Shown here one piece after another: positions 15,668-21,637 of a stretch of 22,146 nt of DNA. This stretch comes from an uncultured Mycoplasmatota bacterium (GTDB lineage Bacteria; Bacillota_I; Bacilli_A; RF39; UBA660). The notes under the pieces are model-generated. The model made no database searches. It had not been told where the DNA came from and saw only the letters and a program-made list of their open reading frames with translations. The first letter of the stretch is position 1, and every line of letters starts with the position of its first letter. The stretch is from contig CAMMBO010000008.1 of NCBI GenBank assembly GCA_946494435.1, positions 1 through 22,146 on the forward strand. Direction: 5' to 3'. Position numbers and translations under genes: made by a program.

Positions 15668-16297
15668 TTATGCCTTTCCTAAAAGTTCAGCAATAATAAC
15701 AATTTGTTTATCAGTACCGTCTTTACAAGTAATTAAAGTTAAAGTAGTAATACCTTTATTTCTTACTATTTTAGCTTTTCCAGTTTTATCTATTTCATAT
15801 ATATTTTTTACATTGTATATATACTTATAACCTTTATAGTAAATATTTATAGTATCTTCTAACTCTAGCTTATCTAAATCATTAAAATAAGCAGTTCTAC
15901 CACTACCAGAATGTCCTGCCAAAATAAAATTACCTCCGTCTATATCAGGGTAATCAGATTCCTTTAATATTTCTATATTTTTATCTACATCATTTAATTT
16001 AGAATCTTTACTATACATACCTCTTTTTAAAGATATTTTAGGTATTTCTATAACAGATATATAATTCTCTGTCTTTAAAGATTCCTTTTCTTTTACTGTA
16101 TTATCAGTATTAGAAGTACTTTCTTTAGAATCTTCTAACTCTTGGAAAAATATTTCAAGTTTATAATCTTCTTCTTTTGTAATATAACTATCTTTAAACT
16201 CATCATAGATTATAAATGAAATAATGGAAAATATAAGTAATGGAACTATTAGACATAATGCAAGAAAGATTTTATTTTTTCTGTTTCTTTTTTGCAT
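15668..16297 (-). CDS. Sortase paired with the upstream adhesin
   Basis: This is a membrane-anchored transpeptidase that would link the neighbouring adhesin to the wall. Counted from the first possible start (16303), the membrane segment is about 12-33. An acidic/Ser linker (50-80) precedes the sortase beta-barrel. Catalytic His131 is in LAGHSGSG and catalytic Cys193 in TLITCKDG. The usual Arg after the Cys is not obvious: the equivalent position reads DKQIVI, so Gln (or the adjacent Lys) replaces it. Starts are TTG at 16303 or ATG at 16297; both lie inside the adhesin's last codons, so translation is coupled. I chose ATG. The type is not safely A-E from sequence alone. Confidence 0.9.
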   Translation of the reverse strand: MQKRNRKNKIFLALCLIVPLLIFSIISFIIYDEFKDSYITKEEDYKLEIFFQELEDSKESTSNTDNTVKEKESLKTENYISVIEIPKISLKRGMYSKDSKLNDVDKNIEILKESDYPDIDGGNFILAGHSGSGRTAYFNDLDKLELEDTINIYYKGYKYIYNVKNIYEIDKTGKAKIVRNKGITTLTLITCKDGTDKQIVIIAELLGKA

Positions 16298-17792
16298 AAA
16301 CAATTAAAGCTATTCCAGTACCTGCTAAAGCAAGTAATATAATATCTAATAAATAGTCATCACTTACATTTGTATCAGGAACATCAATGATTTCAGTTTC
16401 AACCTCTATTTTTTTATCTTTCATATTAATTTTAACTACTTCCCCATTTTCATCTATGGAAAAATAGATTTTATCAGGATTAACTTCATAGCCTTCAGGA
16501 GCGATTTTCTCGATTATATAGAAATCCCCATATTCAAAGTCTTTTAAGATAATACTACCATCATCACTTGTAGTACCTGTATATACTAGTTCATCAGTTT
16601 CAGCATCATATATTTCTATTACAGCACCACCCAAACCTACATTAGTTTCAGCATCTACTTTATCAAAGACTAAATCAGATTTAATCTTTTCATTTTGTAG
16701 ATAGACTTCAATTTTAGTAGTAGTATCATCAATAGTAAAATAATAATCATCAATAAATTGATAACCCTCTTTGCCTTCAACTTGATGTAGTTTATAATTT
16801 CCAAAGCCTAAGTAAACAGACATTTCCCCATTAATATCAGAAGTTAAAGTAGTAATTAGTTCATTTGTATCAACATTATATAGCTCAAAGACTGCACCTT
16901 CCTCAGGTATATAAGTTCCACTATTACTTGAGCCCATTACTTTTTTAGAAGTAAATTCTACGTTTACTTTTAACTTAATATTACCATTAATAAAAGTTGG
17001 ATCGCCTCTACTTAAACATTTTTGATTAGCACCATCATAAATTAGTGGTACATTATTATTAGTTTTAGCTTTTAATGAAATAGTTCCATCAAAGCCTTTT
17101 TTAGCTGTTACAACTAAATTGTTACCTTCAATTCTTAAATCTAAATTATCATTAGATTCTACTTCAAAGTAGTTTCCTAATACTCCATTAGTATCAGTTA
17201 AAGTTTTTGTTTCGCCTACGTTCATAGTAAGTTCTTGATTATTAAAACTTACAGTATTACCGTGTTTATTAACTAGCTCCATTATTTCAGACATCATACT
17301 ATCATATCTAGTACTTCTTGTTAATGTTTGGTCGTTAGGTTCAACTGGGTATGGTGCATTTTCTTTATCAGTTACTTGCCAAATTAAAAACTGAGTCGCT
17401 GCATACCAACTTGTATCAGTATGACCTGTATAACCATAACCATAATAACTAATTAACTCTATTTGTCTTAGTTCTTCTCTTGTTAAACCTGTAAGACCTA
17501 ACTTCTCGCTTTCACTTTCATAGCCTGTAATAAGAGAGCCATCATATACTTCAACATGAGCTTGTATGCAATAAATAAGCTGATTATCGCTTGTTCTTCT
17601 AATACCATATTCTTCAGTTGCTACCCATTTATTAGGATTATTAAATGGTGTAGTAGCCATCCAAAAGCTAACAGATTTATCAACATAAAGTTGATCGTTC
17701 ACAGTTTGAGCTTGAACTACTGGTATAGAAAATAAACTTATTACCAATACAAGCATTCCTTTAATTAAATTTTTAACTTTGTTTTTAATAAT
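16272..17792 (-). CDS. Thioester-domain/Cna-B surface adhesin with VPDTN sorting signal
   Basis: This wall-anchored adhesin probably binds a partner or host surface covalently. In numbering from the ATG at 17756, a thioester domain spans about 25-270, with Cys63 in IYCIQ and Gln122 in TQFLIW; the pair would form the internal thioester. Two Cna-B/SpaA-like beta domains follow (about 285-360 and 364-455, with FELYN, IEIYDAETDE and EKIAPEGYE). The end has VPDTN, a hydrophobic segment and KKKQKK, a sortase signal. The ATG leaves an n-region-less signal peptide and has its AGGA abutting it. An upstream AUU at 17792, seven bases after AAAGGA, adds KNKVKNLIKG and gives a proper signal peptide, so I use it tentatively. 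A one-base frameshift from the ATG at 17796 is the alternative. Confidence 0.85.
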   Translation of the reverse strand: MIKNKVKNLIKGMLVLVISLFSIPVVQAQTVNDQLYVDKSVSFWMATTPFNNPNKWVATEEYGIRRTSDNQLIYCIQAHVEVYDGSLITGYESESEKLGLTGLTREELRQIELISYYGYGYTGHTDTSWYAATQFLIWQVTDKENAPYPVEPNDQTLTRSTRYDSMMSEIMELVNKHGNTVSFNNQELTMNVGETKTLTDTNGVLGNYFEVESNDNLDLRIEGNNLVVTAKKGFDGTISLKAKTNNNVPLIYDGANQKCLSRGDPTFINGNIKLKVNVEFTSKKVMGSSNSGTYIPEEGAVFELYNVDTNELITTLTSDINGEMSVYLGFGNYKLHQVEGKEGYQFIDDYYFTIDDTTTKIEVYLQNEKIKSDLVFDKVDAETNVGLGGAVIEIYDAETDELVYTGTTSDDGSIILKDFEYGDFYIIEKIAPEGYEVNPDKIYFSIDENGEVVKINMKDKKIEVETEIIDVPDTNVSDDYLLDIILLALAGTGIALIVYAKKKQKK

Positions 17793-17809
17793 TCATCATT
17801 CCTTTCCAC

Positions 17810-17833
17810 AAAAAAACACCACTTAAAGTGATG
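17810..17833 (-). terminator. Intrinsic terminator after the 224-aa secreted protein gene
   Basis: On the minus strand an 8-bp stem CATCACTT/AAGTGGTG (17833-17817, one G-U pair, minimal loop) is followed by seven U (17816-17810). It lies between the stop of the 224-aa gene and the adhesin ribosome site. I see no clear promoter between it and the adhesin. Confidence 0.8.
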
Positions 17834-17841
17834 CATTTTTT

Positions 17842-18516
17842 TTAATTATATCCTAAATTTTTAAACTCATTTAAATAGTACTCTGTACCATTAACATATA
17901 TTGTTACCCAACAACCTACTGTATTAACATATTTACCACTTACAGTACCATAATTAGTTACAAAACCATAAGTTGTATTAATACGAGAAGCCTCGCTTAT
18001 ACATTGGTTAATATCTTTATAAGCAACTTCTTCCCACTCAAACAACTTTGCATTGTAATATTCATATTCACTAATGCCTAACTTTTCCCACTCCGTTAAA
18101 GGCTCTTGTGGAACACTTGGAGTAGTTGTAGTTTCAGGTGGTGTAGTTGAAACACTTGGAGTATTACCATTTACATCATTATTATTAGAACTACTAGAGT
18201 TAGAATTAGAGTTTGAACTTGAATTAGCATTAGCATTACTATTACTACTATCAGTTTGTTGATTTTGATTACTAATAGAATCCTCTTGCTTATCACTAAC
18301 TTCATTACTCTCTTCTTGTTCTGTCGATACTTCTTCTTTACTATCTTTTTCCTTATCAGCTTTCTTTTCTTTTTTATTAGTTTCTACTTCTTCGCTTTTA
18401 TTATTGTTTTCGGTAGTATTACTACTCCTATTATAAAAAACTAAAATAGATCCACTTATTACTACCAATAATAAAACTACAGAAAAAACTAATATAATTT
18501 TTTTCTTTTTATACAT
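17842..18516 (-). CDS. Membrane-anchored low-complexity surface protein
   Basis: This 224-aa protein has a basic N-terminus (MYKKKK) and one membrane segment (about 7-28) without a clear cleavage site. A charged Lys/Glu/Asp section (35-80) follows, then an Asn/Ser-rich repeat-like stretch (about 85-118) and a Thr/Pro-rich spacer. The compact C-terminal module (about 140-224) starts TEWEKLGISEYEYYNAKLFEWE and contains two Cys residues (172, 201) that could pair. The architecture of anchor, flexible stalk and small outer domain is that of a cell-surface protein. I do not recognise the C-terminal module. The ATG lies behind GAGGGG. Confidence 0.8.
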   Translation of the reverse strand: MYKKKKIILVFSVVLLLVVISGSILVFYNRSSNTTENNNKSEEVETNKKEKKADKEKDSKEEVSTEQEESNEVSDKQEDSISNQNQQTDSSNSNANANSSSNSNSNSSSSNNNDVNGNTPSVSTTPPETTTTPSVPQEPLTEWEKLGISEYEYYNAKLFEWEEVAYKDINQCISEASRINTTYGFVTNYGTVSGKYVNTVGCWVTIYVNGTEYYLNEFKNLGYN

Positions 18517-18537
18517 AATCCCCTCACAATAAATATA

Positions 18538-18614
18538 TTACTTATAATATTTATTGCTCATCTTCAGTATTTTGTCAATACTCATGGTATCTTTTGCCTC
18601 TTATATTCGTACAT
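18538..18614 (-). other. Two overlapping mini-ORFs (10 and 15 codons), possible leader
   Basis: An excellent ribosome site (AGGAGGGG, seven-base spacing) precedes MYEYKRQKIP (18614-18582). Its TGA overlaps the ATG of a second mini-ORF, MSIDKILKMSNKYYK (18585-18538), which ends 22 bases before the 224-aa gene. They may be regulatory leader peptides or the remains of a longer gene. Translation is unproven. Confidence 0.35.
18555..18578 (-). promoter_or_regulatory. Weak candidate promoter for the 224-aa gene
   Basis: A perfect -35 TTGACA (18578-18573) lies after the terminator of the 146-aa gene. The best -10-like hexamers at 17-19 bp (AATAAA, ATAAAT, TAAATA) are poor matches, so this may be weak or not a promoter. 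Confidence 0.3.
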
Positions 18615-18630
18615 AGAATCCCCTCCTAAC

Positions 18631-18659
18631 AAAAAAACAGTAGATTTATTTCTCTACTG
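18631..18659 (-). terminator. Intrinsic terminator overlapping the end of the 146-aa regulator gene
   Basis: On the minus strand the stem CAGTAGA (18659-18653) / TCTACTG (18644-18638), with an 8-base loop, is followed by seven U (18637-18631). The stop codon of the 146-aa gene lies in the loop, so translation to the end would interfere with hairpin formation. Confidence 0.85.
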
Positions 18660-19086
18660 CTTTATCAAAAGCTAATGCTACTTTAATAATACAACTTACT
18701 TTTACTCTCGATAAGGAACTAGAGCTCATGGTAAGTTTTTCACATATAAAAGACTCTGACTTCTTCCTAAAATAAGAATCTATAAAATATATTTTTTCAG
18801 TATAAGTCATAGTATTAATTATATTGCTTAACTTATCATAGAAAGCACTTATCTCTTTAAACTTATCTAATTTAGTAGCAACATAATTACCTACTTTATC
18901 AGTTATATTATTAGTAAACATTTCATATTTTACTTCGTAATTAGGTGTAATGGTAGGCTGTGGCAGTTCGCTATATTTATAACGAGCCATTTCAAACTTT
19001 AGCATCATTTTATCAATTTCTTTTTTACTTTCGGCATAATTGTATTGTTCTACAATTCTAAGGCTTAATAAAGTGTTATCTTCCAT
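18646..19086 (-). CDS. Probable phage-type transcriptional regulator (ArpU/RinA-like)
   Basis: This 146-aa soluble protein has a C-terminal third (EKIYFIDSYFRKKSESFICEK, then LTMSSSSLSRVKVSC, then IIKVALAFDKAVE) that looks like a sigma region 4-type HTH. That is the arrangement of ArpU/RinA-family late-gene activators of phages. The N-terminal part is helical (SKKEIDKMMLKFEMARYKY) and contains LPQPTITPNY. It is a reasonable candidate activator of the conjugation genes. No promoter is seen directly before it; a strong terminator (19116-19147) stands upstream, so expression probably needs read-through. The ATG has GTGGAACT and AAAGG upstream. The family assignment rests on pattern only. Confidence 0.6.
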   Translation of the reverse strand: MEDNTLLSLRIVEQYNYAESKKEIDKMMLKFEMARYKYSELPQPTITPNYEVKYEMFTNNITDKVGNYVATKLDKFKEISAFYDKLSNIINTMTYTEKIYFIDSYFRKKSESFICEKLTMSSSSLSRVKVSCIIKVALAFDKAVEK

Positions 19087-19115
19087 AGTTCCACAACCTT
19101 TCTACAAATTTCTAC

Positions 19116-19147
19116 AAAAAAAGAGGATAGTATCTTTACTATTCTCT
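19116..19147 (-). terminator. Strong intrinsic terminator/attenuator before the 146-aa regulator
   Basis: On the minus strand an 11-bp stem (19147-19137 with 19132-19122, AGAGAATAGTA / TACTATCCTCT with one G-U) and a 4-base loop are followed by a U-tract of seven (19122-19116). It ends the 32-codon ORF, whose TAG is inside the stem. It separates promoters P1 and P2 from the 146-aa regulator, so it may be an attenuator. Confidence 0.87.
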
Positions 19148-19237
19148 CGTTTTAGGGGCTAAAAGTCTTAAATCAGTTTGTTGTGATTTTTTCTTTTTAG
19201 ATCTAGTATGATGATTACTATAATAATTGTTACTCAT
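19139..19237 (-). CDS. 32-codon ORF in a short promoter-to-terminator unit
   Basis: This small basic ORF reads MSNNYYSNHHTRSKKKK, then SQQTDLRLLAPKTRE. It lies about 35 bases after the predicted transcription start of P1 and stops inside the terminator stem. A run of seven G lies 13 bases before the ATG, a poor but possible ribosome site. A terminator stem covered by the last codons is the layout of a leader-peptide attenuator. It may instead be a non-coding RNA of about 155 nt. No homology recognised. Confidence 0.45.
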   Translation of the reverse strand: MSNNYYSNHHTRSKKKKSQQTDLRLLAPKTRE

Positions 19238-19278
19238 AATACGTCTAAAGCCCCCCCAAATATTAACTATTGAAAACT

Positions 19279-19307
19279 ATTCTAACAATGAGTTACCTAA
19301 ATGTCAA
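19279..19307 (-). promoter_or_regulatory. Strong sigma-A promoter P1
   Basis: On the minus strand TTGACA (19307-19302), a 17-bp spacer and TAGAAT (19284-19279). This is one of the best promoters in the window. A 7-bp direct repeat AACTATT (plus strand, 19265-19271 and 19275-19281) overlaps the -10 and start region and could be an operator. Confidence 0.85.
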
Positions 19308-19348
19308 CAACTAATTTCCATTAATTGGAATAATTTCAATTTAACCAT

Positions 19349-19376
19349 ATTATATCACTTGACAAATCAATATCAA
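19349..19376 (-). promoter_or_regulatory. Second sigma-A promoter P2
   Basis: On the minus strand TTGATA (19376-19371), a 16-bp spacer and a perfect TATAAT (19354-19349). It lies 42 bp upstream of P1's -35 in the same direction. The three 11-bp repeats begin five bp upstream of its -35, an activator-like position. Confidence 0.7.
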
Positions 19377-19380
19377 CTAT

Positions 19381-19413
19381 AAATTTACACCAAATTCACA
19401 CCAGATTTACTCC
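19381..19413 (-). repeat. Three tandem 11-bp direct repeats upstream of P2
   Basis: On the plus strand the units are AAATTTACACC, AAATTCACACC and AGATTTACTCC, with 9 of 11 or 8 of 11 bases shared pairwise with the first. An 11-bp period is about one helical turn, so the same protein face would be presented three times. This is the usual sign of a multimeric binding site (iteron or activator site). The position just upstream of P2 favours an activator site. Confidence 0.7.
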
Positions 19414-19419
19414 AAAAGA

Positions 19420-19731
19420 TTATCTTCTACTTTTAGAACCTCCATTTATGGTAATGACAATACCTATCAATATTCCAGCTATTAGTCCAACTATAACATA
19501 ACCTAAAACTTCATCATCACTATCATTTGAAGAATATGAGTTATAACTACTTCTTGAATAGCTTGATGAACTTGAAGAACTACCAGCAACTCCACCATGA
19601 TGAGAACAACAACCTGGTCCTGATACAGTGCAAGAACTTTCCCAACCATCAGCACATCTAATACCTGCATTTACATTTAATGGAATAAATAATAATGCAA
19701 ATAAAAATAAAACCACTATAATTTTTTGCAT
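19420..19731 (-). CDS. Small secreted/membrane protein with CSHHGGV motif
   Basis: This 103-aa protein has a signal peptide (1-22, ending NVNA) and a short Cys domain (Cys26, Cys34, Cys41, Cys42; CADGWESSC and GPGCCSHHGGV). A Ser/Tyr-rich linker spans about 50-72, a C-terminal membrane helix about 76-95, and the tail GGSKSRR is basic. The 'C-x-DG... CS-x-HGGV' pattern resembles the small DUF3761-like domain of secreted bacterial proteins; the role of that domain is unknown to me. The protein would sit in the membrane with the Cys/His domain outside. The ATG follows AGAGGTG at a slightly long distance. It is last in the accessory block before the repeat/promoter region. Confidence 0.8.
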   Translation of the reverse strand: MQKIIVVLFLFALLFIPLNVNAGIRCADGWESSCTVSGPGCCSHHGGVAGSSSSSSSYSRSSYNSYSSNDSDDEVLGYVIVGLIAGILIGIVITINGGSKSRR

Positions 19732-19780
19732 GACACCAATTACACCTCTAAATAATTATATCAGATGTGTAGAAAAACAA

Positions 19781-19815
19781 AAAGAGACTATAAAGATATT
19801 TCTATCATTATAGTC
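19781..19815 (-). terminator. Intrinsic terminator after the 104-aa gene
   Basis: On the minus strand 8-bp arms GACTATAA (19815-19808) and TTATAGTC (19793-19786), with a 14-base loop, are followed by a U-rich tract (TCTTTTTG). The stop codon of the 104-aa gene is in the stem. Confidence 0.75.
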
Positions 19816-20122
19816 CTTCATTGACATATTTAAGAATTTTAAATAAATCTTTAGATTTAACTAATTCTTTAAGTTTATTAAAATATGCCTTAGCATTTTC
19901 CATCTTAGTTAATGGAAATTCCTTTTGAAGTAAATTAGAGGTAACTTCATTACTTCGTTCAACATAAAGATAAACCTTACATATATCGTTGTGCTTACAA
20001 GTGATACACCCAAAAGCATAAATTCCATCTTGTAATTGAAATATATCAAGTACATTTTGAGAATCTATATCAGATATTTCTAGGTCATTATCTATGTTGT
20101 AATCATTACTATTAATATTCAT
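19808..20122 (-). CDS. Hypothetical cytoplasmic protein
   Basis: This 104-aa soluble acidic protein shows no membrane segment or signal peptide. The central section (DGIYAFGCITCKHNDICKVYLYVERS) holds three Cys residues (39, 42, 48; C-x2-C-x5-C) and beta-rich sequence, and the C-terminal third is Lys-rich and helical. It is a single-gene unit with its own promoter and terminator. The ATG follows GAGGTGATGTAGTA. I do not recognise the family. Confidence 0.7.
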   Translation of the reverse strand: MNINSNDYNIDNDLEISDIDSQNVLDIFQLQDGIYAFGCITCKHNDICKVYLYVERSNEVTSNLLQKEFPLTKMENAKAYFNKLKELVKSKDLFKILKYVNEGL

Positions 20123-20152
20123 TACTACATCACCTCGAATATCAATATAAAC

Positions 20153-20181
20153 ATTATAACATCATATCACTAGCATAACAA
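20153..20181 (-). promoter_or_regulatory. Sigma-A promoter of the 104-aa gene
   Basis: On the minus strand TTGTTA (20181-20176), a 17-bp spacer and a perfect TATAAT (20158-20153), about 30 bases before the start codon. Confidence 0.65.
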
Positions 20182-20200
20182 CAAAATATTTCACATATTT

Positions 20201-20232
20201 AAAAAGAGTAAGTCAATTAAATGATTTACTCT
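20201..20232 (-). terminator. Intrinsic terminator after the zinc-ribbon membrane protein gene
   Basis: On the minus strand the arms AGAGTAAATCA (20232-20222) and TGACTTACTCT (20215-20205) pair with a single internal mismatch. A six-base loop and a U-tract follow. It begins right after the stop codon of the gene at 20233. Confidence 0.82.
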
Positions 20233-20583
20233 CTAATTCATATTCTTTTCATTATTTTTACCTATAGCAATACATCCTACTCCTACTAAAGAAACAACTA
20301 TTCCAATATTTCTTACCGTATAAAATTCTTGCTCATACATTTCAATACTACAGTCAATAGTACCTCCACTACAATGTTCCTCTTCATTTTCTCTAACTGG
20401 TACAACACCAGTTATATATTCTACTGTTGCAAAAATCAAACATAGAACACCAATAATTAATACAATTTTTCCTATTAAAAAAATACTACTTTTTTTCTTT
20501 TTTAACCGTTTACCACAATGTGGACATAAAGTTGCTGTATCAGAAACTTCTTTTTTACACTCGCTACATTTTACTAATGCCAT
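20233..20583 (-). CDS. Zinc-ribbon protein with two membrane segments
   Basis: This 116-aa protein has an N-terminal zinc ribbon with Cys6, Cys9, Cys20 and Cys23 (CSECKKE and CPHCGKRL). A KKKK linker, a membrane helix (about 33-55), an outer loop with two Cys (71, 77) and a second helix (about 90-108) follow. The fold type (zinc_ribbon_2/DUF-like 'ALVKCSEC') is common in small bacterial membrane proteins of unknown role. The topology resembles that of the 126-aa SHOCT protein nearby, and both genes share the same upstream boundary sequence. The start is ATG after GGGAGATG. Confidence 0.82.
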   Translation of the reverse strand: MALVKCSECKKEVSDTATLCPHCGKRLKKKKSSIFLIGKIVLIIGVLCLIFATVEYITGVVPVRENEEEHCSGGTIDCSIEMYEQEFYTVRNIGIVVSLVGVGCIAIGKNNEKNMN

Positions 20584-20610
20584 ATATACACATCTCCCTC
20601 ATCTAAATCA

Positions 20611-20637
20611 ATTATATATATACATATATATTGTCAA
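20611..20637 (-). promoter_or_regulatory. Promoter of the zinc-ribbon protein gene
   Basis: On the minus strand a perfect TTGACA (20637-20632) is followed by alternating TA sequence and TATAAT (20616-20611). The spacer is 15 bp, short; TAATTG at 17 bp is the alternative -10. It is part of a duplicated boundary (see repeat entries). Confidence 0.6.
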
Positions 20638-20685
20638 GATATTTCAGAGAAAGAAAAAAGACTATCTTTGTGATAATCTTTATTG
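20632..20685 (-). repeat. Duplicated terminator-promoter boundary, copy A
   Basis: This 54-bp stretch is nearly identical to 22068-22122. Shared blocks are TGTCAAG, a 25-bp block from CAGAGAAAG to CTATCTTT, and GATAATCTTTATTG. It joins the terminator of the lipoprotein gene to the -35 of the zinc-ribbon gene. Confidence 0.85.
20654..20680 (-). terminator. Intrinsic terminator after the lipoprotein gene
   Basis: On the minus strand the stem AAGATTATC (20680-20672) / GATAGTCTT (20666-20658) has one G-U pair and a 5-base loop, then a U-tract. It is within duplicated copy A. Confidence 0.82.
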
Positions 20686-20689
20686 CTTA

Positions 20690-21625
20690 TTATTTATGTA
20701 GTTTAAAGGTTTTTCCATTAATATTATATAAATCACAGTCACCACCGTTAAAGTTTGATTCACAATTATAAACTATATCTTGATAAATACCATTTAATTC
20801 TGTATCGCTTAAATCTATCAATTCTTTATTTCCATTTATATCTACCTTATAATAATCTTCATCAATTAAAGCAAGAATCGTCTTATTTTCGCCATCAACA
20901 GCTACTACCTCTCCTTTAATAGGATCAAACATTTTATTATCGTCAGACGAAAATACACTAAAGTAACCATTATTGCTATCCACATAATAATAGCCATCTT
21001 GTGAAATATAACTACCATCTATTATTGTAAACTCAGGGAAATCATCATCAATACAAGTTTTAGCCATATTTTCCACTTTATAACTACTATCTACTTCTTC
21101 TATATTTTTGCTGTTTAAATCATATAATACATATTTCTTTTCTGCATCATAGTCATCAGAAGATAATGTAATATAAACTTTTGAATCAGTAGTTAATATC
21201 ATATTTTGAATAATATATTTTTTTTCATTTTGTAAAGGTTCAAATACATCTCCTATTTTAAATAGCTCTCCATCTTTTACATGAATTAAAGTCTTTTCAT
21301 CACTACTTAATGCATAAATAAAATAATCATTATAAACACCTGTAGTATTACTTTCTGATATACTACTTAATCCATATATGACTTTACCATTTGTATCTAC
21401 TAAAGTATAATTTCTAATTTTATCATCAGAATTATATAATTCTAACCAACCATAACCATTTCTAAAACTTAAAACTTCTTTAACATCATAACCATCAGGA
21501 AATTCTTCTTTTTCTTCTTTATTAGAGGAAGTTTGATTATGATTTATTTCTTTAGTACTACCACATCCAGTTACTCCTAATAACAATACTCCACACAATA
21601 AACATAAAAGTATTTTCTTTTTCAT
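20690..21625 (-). CDS. Lipoprotein of unknown function
   Basis: This 311-aa exported lipoprotein has a classical signal, MKKKILLCLLCGVLLLGVTGC, with Cys21 as the lipidated residue (lipobox GVTGC). A charged spacer (KEEKEEFPDG) leads into a beta-rich body. Recurring short strands with Tyr/Asp/Gly turns (NGYGWLELYN, DTNGKVIYG, KKYVLYDLNSKNI, NGNKELIDLS) suggest WG-like or beta-propeller-like repeats. Four Cys residues occur in the body, two near the end (NCESNFNGGDC). It is 12 bases after the SHOCT gene with AAAGGAG upstream, so the two are an operon. Role unknown; surface exclusion or adhesion are possible for an ICE-borne lipoprotein, but not shown. Confidence 0.85.
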   Translation of the reverse strand: MKKKILLCLLCGVLLLGVTGCGSTKEINHNQTSSNKEEKEEFPDGYDVKEVLSFRNGYGWLELYNSDDKIRNYTLVDTNGKVIYGLSSISESNTTGVYNDYFIYALSSDEKTLIHVKDGELFKIGDVFEPLQNEKKYIIQNMILTTDSKVYITLSSDDYDAEKKYVLYDLNSKNIEEVDSSYKVENMAKTCIDDDFPEFTIIDGSYISQDGYYYVDSNNGYFSVFSSDDNKMFDPIKGEVVAVDGENKTILALIDEDYYKVDINGNKELIDLSDTELNGIYQDIVYNCESNFNGGDCDLYNINGKTFKLHK

Positions 21626-21637
21626 TTTTTACTCCTT

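Noticed and set aside
18140..18260. Repetitive-looking AT/Asn-Ser codon stretch as a satellite or CRISPR-like array
   Set aside because: It is in frame within the 224-aa surface protein as a low-complexity stalk; there are no spaced identical repeats.
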